From assembly GCA_963975885.1 (NCBI GenBank), contig CAXBIS010000001.1, forward strand, positions 186,001-250,000: DNA of 64,000 bases, in the 5' to 3' direction. Below, one piece after another: positions 42,898-50,637 of the stretch. The notes beneath the pieces are model-generated. The model was not told the origin of the DNA. It ran no database searches and was given only the letters and a program-made list of their open reading frames with translations. The translations under genes and the position numbers were made by a program. The DNA comes from Pseudazoarcus sp963975885. GTDB lineage: Bacteria > Pseudomonadota > Gammaproteobacteria > Burkholderiales > Rhodocyclaceae. Position 1 is the stretch's first letter; the number at the start of each line of letters is the position of its first letter.

Positions 42898-43530
42898 ATG
42901 GCCGGATGCTGTGATGCCGGATGTGGCACCCGCACGGCGGTGAGCCCGCGCTTTCGTCGCGCGCTGTGGATCGCCCTGGTGGTCAACGCGGTCATGTTCG
43001 TGGTGGAGATCGTCGGCGGCTTGCGCTCCGGGTCGGTATCGCTGCTCGCAGACGCGGTCGATTTCGGCGGTGACGCCGCCAACTACGGCATTTCGCTGGC
43101 CGTGCTGTCGATGGGGCTGGCGTGGCGTTCGCGCGCGGCGTTGGTCAAGGGCGCGACGATGGCGACCTTCGGTGTATTCGTCATCGGCAAGACGGTGTGG
43201 GCAGCGCTCAATGGCGTGCCCCCCGAGGCGTTCACGATGGGCGTCATCGCCATGGCGGCCCTGGCCGCCAACGCCGGCGTCGCGTTGATGCTGTACGCGT
43301 ATCGCGATGGTGATGCCGACATGCGTTCGGTCTGGCTGTGCAGCCGCAACGATGCGATCGGCAACCTTGCCGTGCTGCTGGCCGCAGTCGGCGTGTTCGG
43401 CACGGGCAGCCACTGGCCGGACCTGGCCGTCGCGGCGCTGATCGCAGGGCTTGCGATCACGTCCGGGCTGGCGGTGATTCGCCAGGCGCGCGGCGAACTG
43501 GCAAGCGTGCCATCCCGGTCGACTGCCTGA
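42898..43530 (+). CDS. Cation diffusion facilitator-family transporter, short form
   Basis: 210 residues from the ATG at 42898 (AGGAG upstream). It opens with a cysteine cluster, MAGCCDAGCGTRT, then about six membrane segments with SLLADAVDFGGDAANYG (helix 2) and LCSRNDAIGNLAVL (helix 5), the CDF metal-site segments with aspartate/asparagine in place of some histidines. The usual C-terminal cytosolic domain is missing; the protein ends after the last helix, as in a known short CDF group that travels with CadR/PbrR-type regulators. Likely exports a divalent metal. Confidence 0.87.
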   Translation: MAGCCDAGCGTRTAVSPRFRRALWIALVVNAVMFVVEIVGGLRSGSVSLLADAVDFGGDAANYGISLAVLSMGLAWRSRAALVKGATMATFGVFVIGKTVWAALNGVPPEAFTMGVIAMAALAANAGVALMLYAYRDGDADMRSVWLCSRNDAIGNLAVLLAAVGVFGTGSHWPDLAVAALIAGLAITSGLAVIRQARGELASVPSRSTA

Positions 43531-43537
43531 CGGGCCC

Positions 43538-43553
43538 ATTACATCTTCGTCAG
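43538..43553. promoter_or_regulatory. Copper-box-like site upstream of copRS
   Basis: ATTACA-TCTT-CGTCAG, 60 bp before the response regulator start at 43613. This suggests self-regulation of the two-component system. Confidence 0.55.
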
Positions 43554-43612
43554 CTTCGCGGGCGTCGCGGTGAGGCTGGCACAATGCCCGTGTGACGCCA
43601 AAGGCAGGGACG

Positions 43613-44293
43613 ATGAAGATCCTGATCGTCGAGGACGAACCGAAGACAGGTGACTACCTTCGCCAGGGGCTGACCGAGGCCGGATTCGTCGTCGATCTGG
43701 TGCGCGACGGCCTCGATGGCCTGCATGCGGCGACCACCGCCGAGTACGACCTGATCGTGCTCGACGTGATGCTGCCGCGGCTCGACGGCTGGGGCGTGCT
43801 CGAGACATTGCGCCGCGGCGGGCGTGAATTGCCGGTGCTGTTCCTGACCGCGCGCGATCAGGTCGAGGACCGCGTACGCGGGCTGGAACTGGGTGCGGAC
43901 GATTATCTCGTCAAGCCCTTCGCGTTCTCCGAACTGCTCGCGCGCGTGCGCACCTTGCTGCGACGCGGGAGAGCCAAGGAACCCGAAGTGTTGCGCGCGG
44001 CCGATCTGGAACTGGATTTGCTGCGCCGTCGCGTCCTGCGCGGTGGTTGCCGCATCGACCTGACCGCCAAGGAGTTCGCGCTGCTCGAGTTGCTGTTGCG
44101 ACGTCAGGGCGAAGTGCTGCCGCGTTCGCTGATTGCCTCTCAGGTGTGGGACATGAATTTCGACAGCGACACCAACGTCATCGAGGTCGCGGTGCGGCGT
44201 CTGCGCGCCAAGGTGGACGACCCCTTCGAGCCCAAGCTGATCCGCACCGTGCGCGGCATGGGTTATGTGCTCGATGCGGACGCGACCGCATGA
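43613..44293 (+). CDS. copR: Heavy-metal (copper) response regulator, OmpR family
   Basis: 226 residues. Receiver domain (KILIVEDEPKTGDYLRQGL, phosphoacceptor in YDLIVLDVMLPRLDG) and OmpR-type winged helix (RIDLTAKEFALLELLLRR, DTNVIEVAVRRLRAK, IRTVRGMGYVLD). Matches the CusR/CopR/PcoR group. It is the natural candidate to bind the six copper-box sites, including the one just upstream of itself. Coupled to the kinase by ATGA at 44290. Start at 43613 follows the family N-terminus. Confidence 0.92.
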   Translation: MKILIVEDEPKTGDYLRQGLTEAGFVVDLVRDGLDGLHAATTAEYDLIVLDVMLPRLDGWGVLETLRRGGRELPVLFLTARDQVEDRVRGLELGADDYLVKPFAFSELLARVRTLLRRGRAKEPEVLRAADLELDLLRRRVLRGGCRIDLTAKEFALLELLLRRQGEVLPRSLIASQVWDMNFDSDTNVIEVAVRRLRAKVDDPFEPKLIRTVRGMGYVLDADATA

Positions 44294-45696
44294 AGCCGCG
44301 CCTGTCGCTGACCGCGCGCATTGCCCTGGTGTTTGCGCTGTTCGCGGCGCTGGTGCTGGCGATGGTCGGCTTCGTCATCGAGCGCGCCGTCGCACTGCAT
44401 TTCGATGATCTCGACCGTCACGATCTCGGCGCGCATGTGGCTGCGGTGCGCAACCTGCTCTCGCGCACCGACTCCGAGGAGCGCTTCGACGCGCTGGCCG
44501 CAAGGCTCGATGACGTCCTGGTCGGGCACGAGATGGTCGCGGCACGCATTCATGGGGCTGACGGTACGCCGCTGTACGCGCTGCGCGCCGGGGTGTTCGA
44601 CCACATGCCGCCGGGGGCCGACGAGGGCGGGCTGCGACGCTGGCGTCACGACGACCATGAATACATTGCGCGCGACGCGCTCTTCGATGTGCCGCTGGCC
44701 GCGCCGCGCCGGGTGGAGGCGTTGATCGCGCTCGACATCACGCATCACGCGCATTTTCTGACCATGGTACGCAACCGGCTGTGGCTTGCGATCTCGCTTG
44801 CCGCGCTGGCGGCGGCCGCGCTCGGGTGGTTTGCGGCGCGGCGCGGCCTGGCGCCATTGCGCCGCATCACGGCGACTGCCAGCGGCTTGTCCGCCGCGCG
44901 ACTCGACGAGCGCCTGTCGATGCGCGACGCACCGGCCGAGGTGCAGGCGCTGGTCGAGGCCTTCAACGGAATGCTCGACCGCCTCGAAGGCGCGTTCCGC
45001 CGTCTCGACGCGTATTCGGCCGACATCGCCCACGAGTTGCGTACGCCCGTGTCCAACCTGATGACGGCCACCGAGGTGGCGCTCACGCGCGCGCGCAGCG
45101 CCGAAGAATACCGCGACACGCTGCATTCCAACCTGGAGGAATTCGAGCGCATGGCGCGCATGATCTCCGACATGCTGTTCCTGGCCAAGGCCGACGACGG
45201 ACGGCTGCCCCGGCCGGCCGAATCAGTCGCCCTCGAGGACGAGGCCGGCGCACTGGTCGAGTTCTACGAGGCACTGGCCGAGGAGCGCGGCGTGGGTCTG
45301 CGCGTCGACGGTTGCGCGCTTGTCGCCGGTGACCGGCTGATGCTGCGCCGCGCGCTGTCCAATCTGCTGTCGAATGCCTTGCGTCATGCCGCGCGGGGCA
45401 CCACGATCGACATCGATATCGTCTCCGGTGCGCGCCAGGCACGGCTGGCGGTGATCAACCGTGGGGAGCCGATTCCGCCCGCCGCGCTGCCCGGTCTGTT
45501 CGAGCGTTTTCACCGCGTCGGCGACGAGCGAAGCCTGCGCGGCGAGGGCGCCGGACTGGGCCTGGCGATCACGCGTTCGATCATCGAGGCGCATGGTGGT
45601 CGCATCGAAGTGGAATCCGTCGATGGCCTGACCCGCTTCACACTGCATCTGCCTCGCGCAGATGTGGAACCGAATGCCGTCTTTACGGCTCCATGA
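44290..45696 (+). CDS. copS: Heavy-metal sensor histidine kinase (CusS/CopS-like)
   Basis: 468 residues. First membrane segment SLTARIALVFALFAALVLAM (about 5-25), a ~130-residue periplasmic sensor, second membrane segment (LWLAISLAALAAAALGWFAA, about 162-181), HAMP, HisKA with DIAHELRTPVSNL, and HATPase with NLLSNALRHA and GAGLGLAITRSI. Its periplasmic part (LVGHEMVAARIHGADG, GVFDHMPPGADE, WRHDDHEYIAR) has histidines that may bind copper. Partner of the response regulator upstream. Confidence 0.92.
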   Translation: MKPRLSLTARIALVFALFAALVLAMVGFVIERAVALHFDDLDRHDLGAHVAAVRNLLSRTDSEERFDALAARLDDVLVGHEMVAARIHGADGTPLYALRAGVFDHMPPGADEGGLRRWRHDDHEYIARDALFDVPLAAPRRVEALIALDITHHAHFLTMVRNRLWLAISLAALAAAALGWFAARRGLAPLRRITATASGLSAARLDERLSMRDAPAEVQALVEAFNGMLDRLEGAFRRLDAYSADIAHELRTPVSNLMTATEVALTRARSAEEYRDTLHSNLEEFERMARMISDMLFLAKADDGRLPRPAESVALEDEAGALVEFYEALAEERGVGLRVDGCALVAGDRLMLRRALSNLLSNALRHAARGTTIDIDIVSGARQARLAVINRGEPIPPAALPGLFERFHRVGDERSLRGEGAGLGLAITRSIIEAHGGRIEVESVDGLTRFTLHLPRADVEPNAVFTAP

Positions 45697-45712
45697 CTAT
45701 CCGGAGGAAAAA

Positions 45713-46162
45713 ATGAAATTCACGATCCCGTTGCCCCTCGCTGCGTTTGCGCTCGTCGGTCTGCTGCTGACCGGCCCCGTGCTGTCGGCCGGCGAGGAAC
45801 TCGTCGTCTACAAGGATCCGAACTGCGGTTGCTGTGGCGCGTGGGCTACACACATGCGCGAGCATGGATTTGCCGTACGCGAAGTCGCCACGCAGGAGAT
45901 GGGGCTGGTCAAGAGCGAAGCCGGCGTGCCGCGTGCACTGGGCTCTTGCCACACCGCGACAGTCGGCGGTTACGTCATTGAGGGACATGTTCCGGCCGAC
46001 GACGTGCGTCGCCTGCTCGACGAGAAGCCTGCACTGGCGGGGCTCGCCGTACCCGGCATGCCGCAAGGCTCGCCCGGCATGGAAGGGCCATATCCACCGC
46101 AGCGTTATGAGGTGATCGGCTTCGATGGCAAGGGTGGAACGAAGGTGTATGCTCGCCACTGA
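45713..46162 (+). CDS. DUF411 secreted metal-binding protein
   Basis: 149 residues; ATG at 45713 after GGAGGAAAAA. Signal peptide ends LSAG. The metal motif is YKDPNCGCCGAWATHMREHG, with three cysteines, followed by MGLVKSEAGVPRALGSCHTA and a conserved YVIEGHVPADDVRRLL. DUF411 proteins occur in copper operons and are thought to carry copper in the periplasm. It lies just past the copRS stop and is likely cotranscribed with them and with the cytochrome c. Confidence 0.88.
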   Translation: MKFTIPLPLAAFALVGLLLTGPVLSAGEELVVYKDPNCGCCGAWATHMREHGFAVREVATQEMGLVKSEAGVPRALGSCHTATVGGYVIEGHVPADDVRRLLDEKPALAGLAVPGMPQGSPGMEGPYPPQRYEVIGFDGKGGTKVYARH

Positions 46163-46189
46163 ATCCGATTCATTCATTCCGGGTCTGCG

Positions 46190-46654
46190 ATGCGTGTTCG
46201 TCTAGTTCGGGGCCGTACGGTTCTCGCCAGCCTCGCCCTCGTGCTCTCGGCCTGCGGCGAGCGCTGGCCGGACGACGGTATCGATCCGCGTAATCCGGCC
46301 AAGCTCACCATCGGCAAGGAGGTCTACGAGTCGCACTGCGCCGTGTGCCACGGCGACAGGCTCGAAGGCCAGCCCGACTGGCGCCAGCGTCGTGCCGACG
46401 GCCGGCTGCCTGCGCCGCCGCACGACGCCAGTGGCCACACCTGGCACCACACGGACGAGGAACTGTTCGCGATGGTGCACGACGGCCTCGTGCCACCGCT
46501 CGCTCCCGAGGGCTACCAGAGCGACATGCCGGCCTATGGCGAGGTCCTCTCCGATGACGAGATCCGTGCCGTGCTGGCCTACATCCAGAGCCGCTGGCCC
46601 GAGGAAGTGCAGGCCATGCGGCGCGAGATGCTCGAGCAACGCGCCGCACGCTGA
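46190..46654 (+). CDS. Lipoprotein class I cytochrome c
   Basis: 154 residues with a lipobox-like end of the signal (LVLSACGE). One haem site, CAVCH (near 50-54), and a likely axial methionine in YQSDMPAYGEVLSDDE. The fold is a small class I c-type carrying electrons at the outer face of the membrane. It follows the DUF411 gene by 27 bp with the copRS unit upstream, so it may accept electrons from the multicopper oxidases; that link is inferred. No strong ribosome site. Confidence 0.85.
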   Translation: MRVRLVRGRTVLASLALVLSACGERWPDDGIDPRNPAKLTIGKEVYESHCAVCHGDRLEGQPDWRQRRADGRLPAPPHDASGHTWHHTDEELFAMVHDGLVPPLAPEGYQSDMPAYGEVLSDDEIRAVLAYIQSRWPEEVQAMRREMLEQRAAR

Positions 46655-46696
46655 ACGCCTGGTGGCGGTGGGCGCCTTGCCCCGCCGCAACGCAAA

Positions 46697-46746
46697 ACGG
46701 ACGCGGAAGCGACACTGGCGTGCCGCGTGCCGCGTTCCGCGTCCGT
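46697..46746 (-). terminator. Terminator-like inverted repeat after the DUF4168 gene
   Basis: ACGGACGCGGAA (46697-46708) and TTCCGCGTCCGT (46735-46746), a 12-bp stem with a 26-base loop; on the minus strand TTTTGCG follows. It separates the convergent cytochrome c and DUF4168 genes. Confidence 0.7.
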
Positions 46747-46786
46747 CGGGTGTGGCGGCTCCAGCCGCCGGGTGCCGCGAAGGCGA

Positions 46787-47176
46787 TCAGTTCATCGCGC
46801 TCTCGACGCGCTCGCGCAGTTCGATGTCCGACTGCAGCGCGATCGCGATGCTGTTGTAGGTCTCGACCTCGAGGCCTTCCTCGTTGACCGACTCGACCAT
46901 CTTCTCGACCGCCTCGTTCTGCAGCGTTGCTGCCTGCTGCGGATCGGAAACGTCCTGCAGGCGCTCCGAATACTCCGAGCGGATCGACTCGATCTCGGGC
47001 TGGACATCGGCGAACTTCTGGATTTCCTCGTCCGAGAAACTCTTCTGCGTCGGCGCAGGCTGGGCCGCCGGCGGCGCACCGGCTGCGCCCTGGTTCGGCG
47101 CACCTTGCGCCATTGCGCCCGAGGCGCCAAAGGCCAGCATCAGGGCGAACATGAGGGGGGTGAGTTGCTTCGTCAT
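46787..47176 (-). CDS. DUF4168 secreted protein under a sigma-54 promoter
   Basis: 129 residues; the ATG at 47176 follows AAGGAGG. Signal peptide (MTKQLTPLMFALMLAFGASG), a short alanine/proline-rich linker, then a helical DUF4168 domain: FSDEEIQKFADVQPEIESIR, a glutamine/glutamate-rich middle, and EVETYNSIAIALQSDIELRE. It is a small periplasmic helical protein of unknown role. A near-consensus sigma-54 promoter lies 36 bp upstream and a sigma-54 activator pair is divergent from it. Confidence 0.85.
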   Translation of the reverse strand: MTKQLTPLMFALMLAFGASGAMAQGAPNQGAAGAPPAAQPAPTQKSFSDEEIQKFADVQPEIESIRSEYSERLQDVSDPQQAATLQNEAVEKMVESVNEEGLEVETYNSIAIALQSDIELRERVESAMN

Positions 47177-47211
47177 GGAACCTCCTTGTCGATGGATTGC
47201 ACCTCTCCCTC

Positions 47212-47227
47212 TGCGAGGATCGTGCCA
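47212..47227 (-). promoter_or_regulatory. Sigma-54 promoter of the DUF4168 gene
   Basis: On the minus strand TGGCACG (47227-47221), 4 bases, TCGCA (47216-47212), one mismatch to TGGCACG-N4-TTGCA. The expected start point near 47202 leaves a ~25-base leader to the ATG at 47176 that includes the ribosome site. Confidence 0.85.
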
Positions 47228-47326
47228 GTTTCTCCTGTGTTCATATAAATCCATTCAAAACAGATAGATAAGAATCCCGCTCGACGTTCGGATCACGCTG
47301 CGCAAGTTTGACCCGTGCGTCTTTTG

Positions 47327-47354
47327 TGTGTCATTTTGGCGCATGTGTCACATG
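47327..47354. promoter_or_regulatory. Possible upstream activator sites for the sigma-54 promoter
   Basis: TGTGTCA occurs at 47327 and 47344 (17 bp apart), and the second copy lies in the perfect 13-bp palindrome CATGTG-T-CACATG (47342-47354). These are 125-150 bp upstream of the predicted start, the usual place for NtrC-type enhancer sites. The HK start is 15 bp away. Confidence 0.55.
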
Positions 47355-47368
47355 AGTCGGGGTCGGCG

Positions 47369-48826
47369 ATGAAAATTCCGGTACTGCCAGGCAGCCTGCG
47401 CAGCGTGCTCGCGCTGCAGGTCGCGTTGCCCGTGCTGGCGATTCTCGCGGCCATCCTGGCGATCTCGCTGGCGGTTCTCGGACAGTTCGTCGAGAATCGC
47501 ATGCAGCGCGACCTGCAATTGGTCGCACGGGCCATCCATCTGCCGGTGATGCAGGCGCTGGCGCGCAACGATCTCGAACAGCTGCAGAGCAACCTCGCCT
47601 CGGTGTTCAGCATGGGTGAGGTCTACGGCGCCTACCTGTTCGACGGTGAGGGTCGGCGGCTGGTCAGTTTCGGTCGAGAGCGCCCGACCCGCGCGCAGGC
47701 GGGCGATGCGCTCAAGCTCTCGCGCGAAGGCCAGTTCGAGCAGTACGAGAACATCCGGGGTCAGAACGTGTACTCGTTCTTCCTGCCGTTGTTCGACGAG
47801 ATCGGTCAGCCTGACGGCCTGTTGCAGGTCACCAGACTGCGCAGCGACTTCGATCAGGCGATCGCGCGCCTGACCGTGGGCACCTGGGTGGGGTTCGCGT
47901 TTGCCGCGCTGCTCATTCTCGTCACCCTGTCGATGGGGCACCAGCGCGCGATCGGGCGGCCGCTGGCACAACTGGTGGGCAGCATGCAGCGCGTCGAGCG
48001 CGGTGAGCGCGAGCATCGCGCTGAAGAACAGGGACCGTTGGAACTGCGCCAGCTCGCCCGTCGCCTCAACGAGATGCTCGATGCGATCCGCGACGCCGAG
48101 GCACAGGCCGAACGCCAGCGCACCGAGAACGCGCGTATCGAGGCCCAACTACGGCGCAGCGAGACCTTGGCCGCGCTCGGCCAGCTCTCGGCCGGTGTCG
48201 CCCACGAGCTGGGCGCCCCGCTGTCGGTCGTTGACGGCCGCGCGCGCCGTCTGCTGCGCGTGGCGACCGGGGGCGAGGGCGAGACCGAACTGCGCGAGAT
48301 CCGGGAGCAGGTGGCACGCATGACCTCGATCATCGAGCAGTTGCTGGCCTTCGCGCGCGGTTCGCGCGCAGAACATCGGCAGCTCGACGTCGGCGCGCTG
48401 GTCGAGCGTGCCACCGCGCTGTGTGCCGACGAGGGGCCGGCGCCGCGCATCGACGGCGGCCCCGGCGCGTGCGTGCGCGGCGATGCGCTGGGGCTCGAGC
48501 AGGCGCTGGTGAACCTGGTACGCAACGCGCGCCAGGCGCGGCCTGGCGGCGAGGTCTCGATCACCTGGCGCGAACAGGGCGGGCGCGTCGTGATCGTGGT
48601 CGACGACGATGGGCCGGGCGTGCCCGAGGCCGAGCGCGCGTGCATCTTCGAACCCTTCTTCACGACCAAGACGCCGGGCGAGGGCACCGGCCTGGGGCTG
48701 GCCATCGTGCAGCGCGTGGTGCGCGAGCATGGCGGCGAAGCGCGTGTGACCGATTCTCCCGCCGGCGGGGCGCGCTTCGAACTGCATCTGCCGCGCGATC
48801 ACGGACAGGAGGCCACCGATGCCTGA
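47369..48826 (+). CDS. Membrane sensor histidine kinase of a sigma-54 two-component system
   Basis: 485 residues from the ATG at 47369; a longer frame from 47315 would cross the palindrome. Membrane segment ALQVALPVLAILAAILAISL, a ~130-residue extracytoplasmic sensor (VYGAYLFDGEGRRLVSFGRE), second membrane segment (GTWVGFAFAALLILVTLSMG), HAMP, then HisKA (LSAGVAHELGAPLSVVDGRA) and HATPase (NLVRNARQARPGG, GTGLGLAIVQRV). It resembles NtrB/ZraS-type kinases. Its last codons overlap the regulator gene. Confidence 0.9.
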   Translation: MKIPVLPGSLRSVLALQVALPVLAILAAILAISLAVLGQFVENRMQRDLQLVARAIHLPVMQALARNDLEQLQSNLASVFSMGEVYGAYLFDGEGRRLVSFGRERPTRAQAGDALKLSREGQFEQYENIRGQNVYSFFLPLFDEIGQPDGLLQVTRLRSDFDQAIARLTVGTWVGFAFAALLILVTLSMGHQRAIGRPLAQLVGSMQRVERGEREHRAEEQGPLELRQLARRLNEMLDAIRDAEAQAERQRTENARIEAQLRRSETLAALGQLSAGVAHELGAPLSVVDGRARRLLRVATGGEGETELREIREQVARMTSIIEQLLAFARGSRAEHRQLDVGALVERATALCADEGPAPRIDGGPGACVRGDALGLEQALVNLVRNARQARPGGEVSITWREQGGRVVIVVDDDGPGVPEAERACIFEPFFTTKTPGEGTGLGLAIVQRVVREHGGEARVTDSPAGGARFELHLPRDHGQEATDA

Positions 48827-50210
48827 GCGCGCGCTGATCCTGGTGGTTGAAGATGACGCGGCGCTGTCGCGACTGCTGGTCGACGAACTCGAGGCCGATG
48901 GTGCGCGCGTCGAGGCCTTCGCCGAACTGTCCGGTGCGCGCCACTGGCTGGCCGATCACCGCCCCGCGCTGGTGGTCACCGACCTGCGCCTGCCCGACGG
49001 CAACGGCATGGAACTGGTGCATGAACTGGCCGGCGCCGAGGCGCGTCCGGCGATCATCGTCGTGACCGCCTTCGGCAGCGTGCGTCAGGCGGTCGAGGCC
49101 TTGCAGGCCGGCGCCGACGATTTCCTCACCAAGCCGCTGGATCTGGACCATTTCCACATCTGTGTGGAGCGCGTGCTCGAGACGCGCCGCCTGCGCGACG
49201 AGGTCGCGCAGTTCCGCCGTCTGTCCGGTGCGGGCGACGACTTTCACGGCCTGTTCGGGCGCAGCGCGGCGATGCGCACGCTGTTCGATCACATCGGCGT
49301 GGTCGCGCGCGCGCACGGCCCGGTGCTGATCAATGGCGAGAGCGGTACCGGCAAGGAACTGGTGGCGCGCGCCATTCACGCCGAGAGCGAGCGCGCCGAC
49401 GGGCCCTTCCTCGCCGTCAACTGCGCGGGCGTGCCGCAGGAGCTGATGGAGAGCGAGTTCTTCGGCCACGCCTCGGGTGCATTCACCGGCGCGCGCGTCG
49501 CGCGCCGCGGCCTGCTGCAGCAGGCGCACGGCGGCACGCTGCTGCTCGACGAGATCGGCGAGATGCCGCTGGCGCTGCAGGCCAAGATGCTGCGCGCGCT
49601 GCAGGACGGCTCGATCCGCCCGGTGGGGCAGGACACCGAGGAACAGGTGGACGTGCGCATCGTCGCCGCGACTCATCGCGACCTGGCGCAACGCGTCGCC
49701 GACGGCGACTTCCGCGAGGACCTGTACTACCGGCTGGAGACCTTCGCCATCGACGTGCCGCCGCTGCGCGCGCGCGGCGACGACGTGGAACTGCTCGCGC
49801 AGCGCATCCTGGCGCGCTGCGCTGCGGCGCAGAACAAGCCGGTGCGCGGCTTCTCGCCCGAGGCGCTGGCGCGCCTGGCGGCGTATCCGTTCCCCGGCAA
49901 CGTGCGCGAACTGCAGAACGTGGTCGAGCGTGCCGTGGCCTTCGCGGCTGGCGAGCGCGTCGAGGTCGCCGACCTGCCGGCGCGTCTGGCCAGCGACGCG
50001 GCGCCGGCATCGTCGACGGATTCCGTCCCGCGCGGCGACGGCGGTCTGCTCGACGGCGCGGTGCTGCCCACCCTCGACGAGGTGCAGAAGCGCTACGTGC
50101 GCCGTGTGCTCGACGAGGTCGGCGGCAACCGCCGCCGCGCAGCCGCGCTGCTCGGCATCGGACGGCGCACGCTGTACCGCTGGCTCGACGACGAGCGCGA
50201 AGACGCCTGA
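48819..50210 (+). CDS. NtrC-type sigma-54 response regulator
   Basis: 463 residues: receiver (ALILVVEDDAALSRLLVDEL, VVTDLRLPDG), AAA+ core with Walker A NGESGTGKEL, the sigma-54 contact loop SGAFTGARVA (GAFTGA intact), LLLDEIGEMPLALQAKML, and a Fis-type helix-turn-helix at the end (GNRRRAAALLGIGRRTLYRW). It is expected to activate the sigma-54 promoter at 47212. Overlaps the kinase by 8 bp. The signal is not known; envelope stress is a reasonable guess from the DUF4168 target. Confidence 0.93.
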   Translation: MPERALILVVEDDAALSRLLVDELEADGARVEAFAELSGARHWLADHRPALVVTDLRLPDGNGMELVHELAGAEARPAIIVVTAFGSVRQAVEALQAGADDFLTKPLDLDHFHICVERVLETRRLRDEVAQFRRLSGAGDDFHGLFGRSAAMRTLFDHIGVVARAHGPVLINGESGTGKELVARAIHAESERADGPFLAVNCAGVPQELMESEFFGHASGAFTGARVARRGLLQQAHGGTLLLDEIGEMPLALQAKMLRALQDGSIRPVGQDTEEQVDVRIVAATHRDLAQRVADGDFREDLYYRLETFAIDVPPLRARGDDVELLAQRILARCAAAQNKPVRGFSPEALARLAAYPFPGNVRELQNVVERAVAFAAGERVEVADLPARLASDAAPASSTDSVPRGDGGLLDGAVLPTLDEVQKRYVRRVLDEVGGNRRRAAALLGIGRRTLYRWLDDEREDA

Positions 50211-50217
50211 GCCAGTC

Positions 50218-50613
50218 TTACCTGACGATGCGTTCCATCGTGTCGAGGTAGGCGTTGCCGTATTCGATGACTTCGTCGCGCTTGAGCCCCTCGCTGTAGA
50301 AGTGCATCGACTCCAGGTCGTCCGCGGCCACCGCCAGCGCCTCGCGCACGTCGGCCAGCGCATCCTCCAGCGTGTAGCTCAGGCTGTGGATGTCGTGCAT
50401 GTCGTACTCGCCGACCTTGCCGGCGAGCAGTTCCCTGAGTTCGGCGTTGGTCTCGCGCAACAGGGTCAGTGCCTCGTCCAGATCGGCCGCCTGCCTGCCC
50501 TGGTAGTGCGCGACGCGTTCGGGTACCTGCTCGGCCTGTTTTTCGTCGGCGAGTGCAGCGGACGACAGCGTCAGGGCCATGGCGATAGCGGTAAAGGTGA
50601 GTAGGGTTTTCAT
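50218..50613 (-). CDS. DUF6746 secreted helical protein
   Basis: 131 residues with signal peptide (MKTLLTFTAIAMALTLSSAA). The mature part is helical and begins QVPERVAHYQGRQAADLDEA, with YDMHDIHSLSYTLEDALADV and MHFYSEGLKRDEVIEYGNAY. It resembles DUF6746 and has the layout of a four-helix cytochrome b562-like bundle with histidine and methionine residues, but haem or metal ligands cannot be fixed by eye. It ends the iron-uptake unit, 24 bp after the flavoreductase. Function unknown. Confidence 0.75.
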   Translation of the reverse strand: MKTLLTFTAIAMALTLSSAALADEKQAEQVPERVAHYQGRQAADLDEALTLLRETNAELRELLAGKVGEYDMHDIHSLSYTLEDALADVREALAVAADDLESMHFYSEGLKRDEVIEYGNAYLDTMERIVR

Positions 50614-50637
50614 GCGCGATGCTCTTTGGGGTTGGGT

